41,942 nucleotides of DNA from contig NW_003155738.1 in NCBI RefSeq assembly GCF_000003605.2, positions 174,664-216,605 on the forward strand. Direction: 5' to 3'. A program made the translations under genes and the position numbers. The DNA is from Saccoglossus kowalevskii (lineage: Eukaryota > Hemichordata > Enteropneusta > Harrimaniidae). Of the stretch, positions 24,029-34,800 are shown piece by piece (within the stretch, counting starts at the first letter, position 1; each line of letters opens with the position of its first letter). The notes under the pieces are model-generated. The model made no database searches, was not told the origin of the DNA, and worked only from the letters and a program-made list of their open reading frames with translations.

Positions 24029-25443
24029 ACAAGTCATTGTCAATGACACGTCCCCGTTCTGTTCATATTTGAGTGATATATACATTCAAAGCAGATCATG
24101 ACCGAAATGCACCTGCATNNNNNNNNNNNNNNNNNNNNNNNNNNNNNNNNNNNNNNNNNNNNNNNNNNNNNNNNNNNNNNNNNNNNNNNNNNNNNNNNNN
24201 NNNNNNNNNNNNNNNNNNNNNNNNNNNNNNNNNNNNNNNNNNNNNNNNNNNNNNNNNNNNNNNNNNNNNNNNNNNNNNNNNNNNNNNNNNNNNNNNNNNN
24301 NNNNNNNNNNNNNNNNNNNNNNNNNNNNNNNNNNNNNNNNNNNNNNNNNNNNNNNNNNNNNNNNNNNNNNNNNNNNNNNNNNNNNNNNNNNNNNNNNNNN
24401 NNNNNNNNNNNNNNNNNNNNNNNNNNNNNNNNNNNNNNNNNNNNNNNNNNNNNNNNNNNNNNNNNNNNNNNNNNNNNNNNNNNNNNNNNNNNNNNNNNNN
24501 NNNNNNNNNNNNNNNNNNNNNNNNNNNNNNNNNNNNNNNNNNNNNNNNNNNNNNNNNNNNNNNNNNNNNNNNNNNNNNNNNNNNNNNNNNNNNNNNNNNN
24601 NNNNNNNNNNNNNNNNNNNNNNNNNNNNNNNNNNNNNNNNNNNNNNNNNNNNNNNNNNNNNNNNNNNNNNNNNNNNNNNNNNNNNNNNNNNNNNNNNNNN
24701 NNNNNNNNNNNNNNNNNNNNNNNNNNNNNNNNNNNNNNNNNNNNNNNNNNNNNNNNNNNNNNNNNNNNNNNNNNNNNNNNNNNNNNNNNNNNNNNNNNNN
24801 NNNNNNNNNNNNNNNNNNNNNNNNNNNNNNNNNNNNNNNNNNNNNNNNNNNNNNNNNNNNNNNNNNNNNNNNNNNNNNNNNNNNNNNNNNNNNNNNNNNN
24901 NNNNNNNNNNNNNNNNNNNNNNNNNNNNNNNNNNNNNNNNNNNNNNNNNNNNNNNNNNAAAAATGCACATACATATTTGTGACATGATGTACTTGTGTGT
25001 GTGGAAGTTTGAACTCGATCAATCCAAGCATGTCTCAGATACGGATCCAGAACTGAATTCTTTAAAACAAAATGGCCGCCAGTCGGCCATTTCGAACCCG
25101 ATTCAAAAAAAAAAAATGACGTGCATCAAGGTCCTATTATGTTTAATGTATGTACCAAATTTGAACAAAATCCGTTCATGCATAACTGAGATCCGGGTCC
25201 GGAATGGTGAAAATGTGCGATTTTGATGCATTTTCGGCCTTAAAATGGCCGCTATTCGGCTATCGTTAATCGGATCATGAAAAAAATGCATGTGCATATG
25301 TCCCATATAATGTGTGATGTATGAGTGAAGTTTGAACTTAATCAGTCCATGCATGTTCGAGATACAGGTGATCACGGACGCACGGACGCACACAGGGCAA
25401 AACATAAGTCCCCGTTTTTGGACTGCGTCCGAACGGGGACTAA
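24029..25443 (+). mobile_element. Terminal-hairpin element 2, interior unresolved
   Basis: Has the same ends as the element at 19516-21528: a left AAAACAAGTCATTGTCAATG with hairpin at 24033-24047, and a right hairpin at 25408-25440 followed by TAATTA. Units with GGCCGCCAGTCGGCCATTTC and GGCCGCTATTCGGCTA repeat near 25073 and 25245. The 840 N gap lies entirely inside, so internal tandem repeats probably defeated the assembly. Frames that span the N run are meaningless. Confidence 0.6.
24119..24958. other. Assembly gap (840 N)
   Basis: Run of 840 N within a repetitive element; the odd size suggests a gap estimated from read pairs. Confidence 0.99.
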
Positions 25444-25702
25444 TTAGCTGTAATTTTGAATATTACAAGTTTACATAGATGGAAATTCATTTTACAATGA
25501 AACTGTACTAGCAAGCAAAGAAAGGTGGGCACCTTCTCTAGAGTAGAATGACTTCATATAACTGCACTGACGGTCATTTTTGGAAAGTCACTATAAGCTT
25601 GTTGGAAAGTTTTGACAGGATTTCGATGAAACATTTTTCGCAGTAGCTGTGGCTGGAACTTATAATTGTGAATCTAACTTTCACTGATGTGATCGATTGT
25701 TT

Positions 25703-28700
25703 TCAGTCCATATTGTTCATGCCATCATCAAACAACAGCCGAGTTTCACCGTGCTTCAAAACAAAGAATTCTTCTGGGGTCAGCTGCTTAGATTCCAGAG
25801 CTTCTTTCACCTTCAGTGGTGGTTCTAAATAAAACTAAAATATAACAACAATTGTGACAATTAATCACATGTAACCAAAGAGATTTATCATCGATTGAGA
25901 AAACCAAAATTTCTGTTCAGTGGATTTAAGTACATTTCCTTTTAACTTCTCAATGTTTGGTTTTTATTGTCTTTCTAATTTGTTTTTCATTGGAATATTT
26001 TTAGAAGTTCTAGAAGTATTTTAGTTAATATAGCTACAGGCTAAGTAATACAGGCAAAAGACCCCCCAGACCAGTGAAAAAAATTTGTTTTCGAAAAATT
26101 ACAAAATACTAAACTGAATCAGTGAACATGAATCAAGTGAATCAAGTTGAATACATTCAACTCACTAAAAATCAATGAAAACACCAAAAAAGTCTTTTCA
26201 GAGAAATTAATTTCAGCTTCAATAAAGTATTTTACAGTATACATAGTATTGGGCTCATTTCATAAATTAACCAATCTTATTGGCTTGCATATTCTTGTAC
26301 TGTATTTTCCCAAACTCAAAAGATTGTACTTTCTGCAAACTACAAACTGCATATGACACCATTAGTGATCTTCTGAGATATAACTCCAGTTTTTCAGCAA
26401 CATTGTGAATGAAAAAAAAAGCATTCTTACCTCGCTGGCCATAGTAAAAGTCCCCCAGTGAATGCCAAGTGACCGTTTAGCCTTCAAGTCTTGATGTATT
26501 TGGACTGCTTGCATCGGGTCAATATGTTGAGATTTCATGAACCACCTGGTGTGATAGGACATAAACTACAGTTAGTACTTGTAAAAATAACTTTCATATT
26601 CCACAAACATCAGGGCGAGACCATTGCATTCTGTTATTATCACATATGTTTCAAGACTTTATGAAAATCGTCAGATAAGTCATAACCTCTTCATCCAAGA
26701 TGTTCGTATGAATGCGCACAAGAGCAGTGATCTTGGTTAGTTCAGCATGCCATTTTGTTCATATGCAAATGAAGGCAGATGTGCACACGTGGCAGTGTTT
26801 GTCACTGCATTAGTGGTGAAAATGTCAACCACCAAATGAAGCAGAACAATTCAATATATCCCATGTTCATTTATTGTGACACAGACCTTCTTTATACATA
26901 TTTTTGACATCGATATAGCTGTCTATTTAGAATTGCAGAAATGATTGATTCTGATGCATTTTTATTATTAATATGTCCGTCGATTGGCCATCTTGAATGA
27001 TGTCATGAAATAAATGAATGTGTAAATGTAATAATGATTACCGGTAGTACCAATACAATGCAGAACCAAACACACTCACTCACATCATGGCTAATCTGTC
27101 TCACATCTGTTTTTTTTTTGCTGCCAGATGTGCAATATTTATGGTTAATACAATTAAAGATGGCAGACAGGAGTGAAGATTAAAATAGTTTGCAATGCAT
27201 TTTTTGAATGTTTGCCATTTTTAGTTTGCTGTTGCTTTATATGCCTGATAAATATATTCCTCGTGTGACTGCTTATTTTATCAAATTAACTAAAAGTGTT
27301 GGGATCCGTATTTATGTATTTGATCTATACTCAAAACTCTCATAAATTAAAAATTACATTTATTGTATGCTGTATTATTAAACTTTACATAAGTACATTT
27401 GTTACTACTAGAACAATTATGGTATACACGTTTTGTAGCAAATCTGAATGCAAATGAGCGAAGATTTTAAGAACTGTAATTCACCTACCTTGGTTCATAG
27501 GATCCTATAGGTAGCGCAGCAAGATCAAACGGCCCAAATCTCCTGCCAATTTGCTCAAAGACAGTGCAATATCCAGTGTCTCCGCCAAAGAAGAATTTAT
27601 AATTAGGTCCGATGACAGTCCAGCTTCCCCACAGAACTTTATTTTCATCTGCGACGCCACGTCTGCACCAATGCTGGGCTGGGGTGAACACAAATGTTAC
27701 TTCGGGATGTTCAGGAATGCAGTTCTCTTCCCACCAGTCAAGTTCAATGGTGTTATCACATCCCATGCTATTCATCCATCCCAATAGTCCTATTGGTACA
27801 AACCACCGCAGACTATTCCCAAACCGGGCATTCAATAGCCGGACTGTGCCGACATCTAAGTGATCGTAGTGCGTGTGGCTGATAACAACAGCATGGATAT
27901 GCGGCAACTCGTGAATTGTACACGGTGGATCACGGTAGCGTTTTGAACCCATTAATTGTGTCGGTGAACAGCGTTGACTAAAGATAGGGTCGGTCAATAT
28001 AGTTATCCCATCAAACTGCACCAGTACTGTAGCGTGCCCAATCCAGGTGATGCGAATACCAGACGGCGGTGGGCGTTCTATTTCTGTCTTATTGGGTCTC
28101 AGTATTGGCAATGTTTGATCTAGTTTCTGGGTATGAACAAAAACAAGCATTTTTTGATTAGAAAAGTAAAGTATACACAAGGACCCTCAAGCTCACACAC
28201 ACAAATTACATATAAACTGCATCATATTGTGGCACAGTTATATATGATATGCAAAGAGTGCCTTAATTCAACTTCCAAGATCACTTGATTTGAAGATCAC
28301 ATTTGTAGTTAAATCAGATGATACATGCTAATTAATGTGCACTTGTTTGCAAGACTTGATAATTATGCAGAATTTATAACAAAATAAACCTATCAAGTAC
28401 TGACTTGTTTTGATGGAACATTACTGTTATCTGGTGTTAATGTCATCCAGCGCATTATATCAAGCTTTGATGGAAACTTGAAAGTCTTCCATGGATTCAC
28501 ATATCGACCATTCTTCTGCACAGACTTCTGTACATCTTCCAATTGCCTGTAATCTAAACTCCTGGACAATCGCTTGGTAGTTTCTCGTAAAAGGGGAGAT
28601 TCCCCCTCGTGCCCATCCTGATCATTGTTGTTTTTTTGCGAAGTAGACAATTTTGGTGACCGCAGTTCATCTGGTATGGATTCATATATCGGTATATGTG

Positions 28701-28761
28701 ATGTAGTGGACTGAGACGAAGCCTCGGCACCTGTCGGTTCATCACTATTATCTCCACTCAT
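25703..28761 (-). CDS. NAPEPLD: NAPE-PLD paralogue 3 (four coding exons)
   Basis: Third NAPE-hydrolysing phospholipase D and the one nearest PMPCB. Exons in minus-strand order: 28761-28405, 28126-27489, 26545-26431, 25834-25703 (stop TGA). Spliced length 413 residues; phases 0, 2, 0; donors GTCAGT, GTAGGT, GTAAGA. The start is MSGDNSDEP: an acceptor (ATTACAG) with exon start 28765 lies 4 nt upstream, so an apparent earlier ATG at 28776 is intronic. The Ser/Thr-rich N-terminal extension is about 45-55 residues longer than in copies 1 and 2. Motifs: [10 protein letters not shown] near residue 85; SHTHYDHLD (H203, H205, D207, H208); QHWC (H271); GGDTGYC (D302); [11 protein letters not shown], with the splice-junction codon giving Arg where copies 1 and 2 have Gln; IHWGTF (H361). 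It ends in an acidic tail, [11 protein letters not shown]. By sequence and position it looks most like the ancestral orthologue. Confidence 0.96.
25835..26430 (-). other. Intron 3 of NAPE-PLD copy 3
   Basis: Intron of 596 bp. It carries the 21 bp segment at about 26220-26240 shared with the fold-back element near 2115-2135. No nested gene is seen. Confidence 0.8.
26546..27488 (-). other. Intron 2 of NAPE-PLD copy 3
   Basis: Intron of 943 bp. A fragment near 26968-27015 (CCGTCGATTGGCCATCTTGA) resembles the internal unit of the terminal-hairpin elements. Otherwise AT-rich with no gene. Confidence 0.75.
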
Positions 28762-28864
28762 GGTTCTGTAATGCAATATTATATATTTTACATAAACAGT
28801 GAGTACTTGTACATGTAGTACAATTTTTTTTCAAAGTATTTCATATAGTTACATCAAGTCTCAG

Positions 28865-29690
28865 AAGTATTGGGGCAGCCAATTTGCAAACTCGCTAGCG
28901 AATTGTCTAACTGCTTTGGTTTAAACAGTTGGCTTTTGAATCTCGCTGGCGCCAACTTGTGATCGCGTCCACTATGGGCGAGTCTATATTGCATTAGGGG
29001 ACATAGAATGTTTTTACGTAGCCTCGTAGATTGGCTAACTGCTTTGGTTTTGACTAAACTGTTTTGACTAGGCTTTTGAATATCGCTTGCGCTGTCTGTT
29101 GGTCAGACCCACTTTGGGAGAATCTATATAACAGTAGGGGACGATCTTACAGTTGGATAGCAATTTCGCATTCAAATATACCAGGGAAAGTGTTCTATGT
29201 TCTTCGTGTAATGAGGTGTTTGGATACAAGGAATTGCCCACACAAAAAATGACGAATGAGGTCGATTTTTTTAGCCGCTGGGTTAGTGTTACCCTGATTT
29301 TCTCCCTAATTTGTAGGAAACTGTTTTTTAACTTGTCTCTTTATTTAGTTCTATAAAGCAGTGTTCATGATGGCTATCCCATATAGTAAATATGGGTAGA
29401 TCAGCCTTAATCGCATTCACACATTACCGCTTGTACAGCTGACTGTGGCCATTCTCAGGCTGACCAGGAATACTACTTTTTACATTATCACGCCTCGCGT
29501 AATAAAATCAGGGGAATCCCGAAATCTATGAGGCTACGTAAAAACATTCTATGTCCCCTAATGCAATATAGACTCGCCCATAGTGGACGCGATCACAAGT
29601 TGGCGCCAGCGAGATTCAAAAGCCAACTGTTTAAACCAAAGCAGTTAGACAATTCGCTAGCGAGTTTGCAAATTGGCTGCCCCAATACTT
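28865..29690. mobile_element. 826 bp fold-back transposon with 168 bp TIRs
   Basis: 28865-29032 is the near-perfect reverse complement of 29523-29690 (one clear mismatch near the inner end). Termini are AAGTATTGGGGCAGCC..GGCTGCCCCAATACTT. Just inside the left TIR, 29030-29143 is a diverged direct repeat of the TIR itself (CTAACTGCTTTGG, GGCTTTTGAATxTCGCT, GTAGGGGACxAT). The 380 bp centre has no transposase. The near-identity of the arms implies a recent insertion or recent gene conversion. No target duplication is obvious. Confidence 0.92.
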
Positions 29691-29989
29691 GCTGTAAATT
29701 TAAAGCATCCCCTAACTGAGAAAAATCCCTGTAAAATATCATCATAAATTCATGGACAAACATATTACAGTACTGTCACCATCATATTATTTCGAACACA
29801 AAACAGCAACATTGCCAGGTGAGTTGCTGACTTGTTTGTTATGTGTGTCTCGAAATCATTAAATGAATAGAACTGGTCAGGTCAAACCACTTTTACAAAG
29901 GTATGCCATTCGGCCATATGTGCTCATTTATTATTTATTATTGTTATGATATGCACCACACACACCATCGACCGTGTCCTGACATTTTA

Positions 29990-30440
29990 TACTGTGTCGC
30001 ATACTACTTGTTTACCACTTCCGTGTGACTGAGAATGTTCTAGAACCGTACTGTGTCTGGGTGGAATTTTTAGAAGTTGGTTGAATAGGTAATAGGACAC
30101 TGTAGAAGGCAATAGAAGGTAATGGAACATTCTAGAAATTTGTAGTAAGTTCCAGACTCATTATGTATGCTGATGTAATGGTCTATTTATAGACATTGTG
30201 GGTATATATAGGGGAGTTGTTCAGCACTGAGATCAGATCGGAGATCTCGTTGAATTGTATTGGAGTTTAAGTATCTAGTTATTGGAGTAGTGGAGTTTTA
30301 CCGCGTTATTGTACTTGATGTTTGCAGAGTATAATAATACCAGTACCAGTTGAAACCTCATCTGTTGGCCCCGTGTTTGTATTTTATCATCGCCGCCAGG
30401 GAAGTCTTTCTGTTACTGTTGCCATTTTGGTATTTGAACC
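29990..30440 (+). mobile_element. Candidate solo LTR or retroelement promoter
   Basis: Contains GGGTATATATAGGGGAG at 30191-30207 (a strong TATA-type box), followed by a G-rich leader and AGTATAATAATACCAGTACC. This is the order of a retroelement U3/R/U5. The ends are not resolved and no duplication was found. Because it lies between divergent NAPEPLD and PMPCB it could also act as a host promoter. Confidence 0.3.
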
Positions 30441-30691
30441 ATCACACCTGTACTATACCAATTACGGTAATATTACGTTGCGTGTGACATACTGAGTCAG
30501 TACATATATTTTGTACACAAATTGAATGAAATTATTTGAAAGGCAATCACATTGTATCTTTGATTTATATTTAACATGTTGATTCCCCCAACTATTATCA
30601 ACTTTTTGTTTAGCATTTTAAGGTAAGAAATCAACATTTGAAACCGACATGGTGGCGATTTCACTAGGTGTCATGTTTCATAACTTATAGA

Positions 30692-30751
30692 ATGACTTTA
30701 AAAAAAAAAATAGTTTTATTGATTTTTAGCCCCCAAGTGACTGTGTACAAG
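30692..30751. repeat. Dispersed 60 bp repeat, copy B
   Basis: Inverted, slightly diverged copy of the segment at 17811-17880: ATGACTTTAAAAAAA.., TTTTATTGATTTTTAGCCCC, CAAGTGACTGTGTAC. Confidence 0.65.
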
Positions 30752-30963
30752 CCGGACCACTAATGCATTTGCAGTGTAAGCCGACAGATAAAGCTTAGAA
30801 CCTTCTATGAACCCTAACGCCGCGGTACCATGACTAAATAAGTTATAATCTAAAGAAGAAATTATGTAAAGAAGCCTTACAATAGAAACGTCACTGGTGA
30901 AAATAAAAAAATGCCAGAATCAATGCCGATTTACAACTTCTAGTCACGTATTATGAGGTCGGA

Positions 30964-31200
30964 TTTTGAAAATGAAAACTGATTTTGAAAACGAAAATGG
31001 ATTTTAAAAACGAAAATAGCTTATGAAAATGGACTTTAAAAACGAAAATGGATTTTGAAAATGAAAATGGTTTTTAAAAACAAAAATGGGTTTTTAAAAC
31101 GAAAATGGATTTAAACAATTGTTTTTTAAAATAAAAACACATCTTAAAAACGAAAGTGGGTTTTAAAAATCGACTTCAGAACCGAAAATGGTTATTAAAA
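30964..31200. repeat. GATTTT(G/A)AAAACGAAAATG minisatellite
   Basis: About ten imperfect 15-22 bp units of GATTTTGAAAACGAAAATG, increasingly degenerate to the right. It lies in the shared upstream region of NAPE-PLD copy 3 and PMPCB. Confidence 0.85.
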
Positions 31201-31209
31201 AAATCATAC

Positions 31210-31387
31210 CTGTAACTATGACAACATAGTGTAGCAAGAGTTTTTCGACCGATGATTCTAGCAAAATACAAGCACTGTGAGCGGCAGATGTGAGATAAAA
31301 TTGACATAACACGTGTAGCAAAATTAGGATGTTCAAGACAAGCAATGCGGTAACGAAACAGGAAGTAATTGCATCACTGCCATGCAA
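31210..31387 (-). other. Possible 5' UTR exon of NAPE-PLD copy 3
   Basis: A minus-strand donor GTTACAG|GTATGA lies near 31211. Copy 3 needs an upstream exon because its start codon is only 4 nt past an acceptor (28765). This candidate has not been matched to the first exons of copies 1 or 2 and could be a chance site. Confidence 0.25.
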
Positions 31388-31571
31388 ACTTGAAAGAACT
31401 CAAGTTTTCAGAAGATAAACTAGTCCACTGTTTACTTTACAATGACTTCTCAAGTGAATAACGTTCACAATATTGAGATACCACCTGCACACCCGTCAAT
31501 ATGAGAAAAACAGCACAAATTATTTGAGATCAAAGTTTTAACAACACGTACCTAAATGACGTTCAACAACA

Positions 31572-31587
31572 TGACCTCATTTGACCC
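31572..31587 (-). promoter_or_regulatory. DR4 nuclear-receptor-like motif, copy 3 side
   Basis: On the minus strand, GGGTCA-AATG-AGGTCA, again a direct repeat with 4 bp spacing and the same orientation as those upstream of copies 1 and 2. It lies about 280 bp upstream of the PMPCB start, in the divergent intergenic region. Confidence 0.4.
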
Positions 31588-31836
31588 TATTTGTACTCAA
31601 AACGAGGCAAAGATAGACATGTATTTTTTTTAGTTTCTCAATCTAATTATTCATGCACTGCTTGATCTGCAAACATTGTGGTTTATTTTTTTATCTGACA
31701 AATCGGTGATAAATTTTATATAAGTATCTTTAAATTGTAGTTACTGAAAACCAATTGTCTTTTTGGCATAAATGGAAACATTATAATGAGATACACAACG
31801 AAACAAATGTAAAGCTTTGAGTGTCCACGTTTAGGG

Positions 31837-31845
31837 GCATGCGCA
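31837..31845. promoter_or_regulatory. NRF1-like site in the PMPCB promoter
   Basis: GCATGCGCA, reading TGCGCATGC on the other strand, matches the core of the NRF1 palindrome. It lies 20-28 bp before the start codon. NRF1 is a known activator of nuclear genes for mitochondrial proteins. The start context CAAAATGGCG also resembles a YY1 site. Confidence 0.5.
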
Positions 31846-31864
31846 GTTGATAACCGGCTTCAAA

Positions 31865-34800
31865 ATGGCGACCAGGCTGGTAAGAGCGGCTACTTTGCTG
31901 TGCAAAAACTCGCCACGACAACCTCTTGTGAGTAAAAACTTCTATATTTTAAGTCTGAACATTTTCGAAATTGCATTTATACTTACTGGAGGAACTGTGA
32001 AAATGAAGTATGCCATGATGATGTCATATACCTCTGTTAACTACCCGGCACATTTTACTCGACCTCGGTCACGTCTGCACGAACGCCACTCGTAAAATGT
32101 GTGTTGCTTTTCAACAATGCGAATCCAATGACACTGACCGACTTGCTTGGACCTAGGTAGATTTTGACCAATTTCACTTATAATAGTAATAATAACTCTT
32201 TGTAAAGAAGAATTGCACTGGATAAATAGCAAAACGTTGTATATTTTTTTAATCTTCGAAGTTCAAATTTCAATAAATTCAACAAAAAATTTATCATTTG
32301 TAACTTTTTGATATCGAGGATTTATAAGATTGGGGTATGCAAGGGTGTGATATGCGCTGAAAGTCTCACTTGAAATGAAGCAGTCATAAAATCACAAGAG
32401 AAACAAAAAATTATTAAAATCCAATTCAATGAGTCTGGAAAAGTATTGATTTGAGTTAACCTCAGACTGTTTTGTGTGCATTTTCCATTTTTTGAATGTG
32501 CCATAATCTCTCTTATTTCTGTTTTTGCAATCGAATATTTCCAAGCAGCCAGTGTATTTTGTGACCTTATTAATTAGAACTACAATTGACTTATGTGCAA
32601 GGAAATGCATCACTTTCGACAGTAGGTTCCTTGTATTAAGTTGTAAGATCGTCATTGTACTGACATATTGTTTTGGTACATAGTTATCACACTTGCTTAC
32701 CATTATCTTATAAATCCTTGTTGGTATATAATGTGGAATTAATATATGCCCCCTCCCCTCTTGAGTTTTAAAAATCACTGAAATAAACACAACAACAATT
32801 CCCAAGACTATTGGGTTACCAAAATGTGGATTATGCACAAGTTGAAAGATGTTCATAGAATAAATTTATGAAACCTATTATTTTGTCTTGAGTAATGATT
32901 ACATTAATCCCAACAGTACCGGTATTCTTAGTGCAATTAAATGAATAGTGTAATACATCACATTTTCAGATTCTAAAATCATGTGGTGTTTTAGACCTAG
33001 TTCATTCTGTAGTTGGTGAGCAGAAATTTGTAATTAGTAACTGCATTTCTGTATTTGGGGTTTTTAATCTGGAAAAGGTAGTTTTCTGATTTGAAAGACT
33101 TTTTATTTGCATAATATACATTAAATTTACCATTGGATTCAATTAATCAGATTAATAAAAAACATTACAAACAAAACAAATAAAGGGACTGTTATGGAAA
33201 ATTCCTTCTTGTTATTAGGCGCAGACATCTTCAATCGGTACACAGAAATGGCACAAGAGACAAGTTGCAACGTATCCAGAAACACTTCTAAATGTTCCAG
33301 AGACAAAAATTACTACATTAGATAATGGATTACGAGTGGCATCAGAAGACTCGGGAATCCCTACATGTACAGTAAGTGTATTCTTCAATGTCTTAGGTAC
33401 ATCATGCCAAGAATTTAGAAATTAAAATGTATTCAGGATATCTCCAACCTTGTCTTTTCTTTGATTTGTTGTATAGATACTCCAGAACACAAATAATGAT
33501 AATGTTCATTAATTGATTGAATAGAACCCAATGAATCATATCATGTTTTAATAAAAAAAAGTGTTTGCACATTTGTTAGCCTGTTTGTTTCATCAGATAA
33601 CAAAAAAAAAATTGCAGGTATTTACTGAATGCAAGGTTTGACATCATTATTTGTTATCCCAGGTTGGTTTATGGATTGATGCTGGTAGCCGATATGAGAA
33701 TGCGGGTAATAATGGTGTGGCACATTTCTTAGAACATATGATTTTTAAGGTAAGGCAAAAACAATGCTATTGTTGTCAGTCCTTGATGTATAATAATGTA
33801 ATATTCATTTATACCTTGTATAATATATTTTCTGATGAATTTACTTTATCCGTAACTCTGTGTTTGCAGGGTACAAAACACCGATCACAGATGGAACTTG
33901 AATTAGAAATTGAAAATATGGGTGCTCATCTTAACGCCTATACCTCACGTGAGCAGACCGTCTATTACGCAAAATCCTTTTCCAAAGATTTACCTAAAGG
34001 TTAGTGACCTGTTTATTTCACAAGTTCATTTTTATAGAATCAATCATCTGTTTTCTCTGGTTTGCCAGTGATGATAAAATCAAACAGAAATATATTCTTC
34101 TATTGTTCATTGTTATATTTTTCTTCAAGGAAGTTTTAGGTGTTTGGAATAACAGTACCTATTTGCTGGTGATATGCGTTTGAATGGACAAAAATCTGAT
34201 ATAAGTACTTATTCTATATTTCTATTATCGTTTCTCTACAGCTGTTGAAATCTTGGCCGATATTGTTCAAAACAGCACTCTAGGAGAAACAGAAATTAAC
34301 AGAGAAAGGGGTGTGATTCTCCGGGAAATGGAGGTGAGAATTTGTTATGATTGAACTTGAGTTTTGTGTTCATGCAAGTTAACCCTAAATCAGAGAAATG
34401 AATGAAAAAAATATTTACCTACCGCAAAAACTCAAAATTTCGACCAGTTTTAAATAATTAGTTTTCTTGAAAGACGAATTTTTAGAGTCACAAAACACCC
34501 AAAAATTTCAAAGTGGACGAAATTTTGGAGGAAATATTAGTCGTTTTGGAATAACATGGGAAGCTTTTTGGGTTTCTTAAAAAGTGGAATAAACACTGAT
34601 AGTACGGACAAATTTGTTTGCAATAACGCGCGGTACGTGCTCAGCTAGTGGTCACAACCTACATGACCTAATTTACACAAGAGTGAAATAAAAACAAGCG
34701 CGTTCGATAATGTGGACAAATTTGTTTCAAATGACGCGCTGTAAGTGTTCAGCTAGGGGTCACGACCTACATGACCTAATTTACACTAGAGTGAAAAAAA

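Noticed and set aside
24073-25031. Long open frames across 24.1-25.0 kb
   Set aside because: They consist almost entirely of N and only appear open.
28762-28776. Start codon of NAPE-PLD copy 3 at 28776 (MHYRTMSG)
   Set aside because: An ATTACAG acceptor ends at 28766, so this ATG is probably intronic; MSGD at 28761 is preferred.
32392-32856. 154-residue minus-strand ORF in PMPCB intron 1
   Set aside because: No recognisable domain; biased AT-rich composition typical of chance frames.
34650-34780. Additional AGGTCA half-sites in PMPCB intron 5 as hormone response elements
   Set aside because: They lie in a duplicated transposon unit and are not arranged as a DR4; probably incidental.
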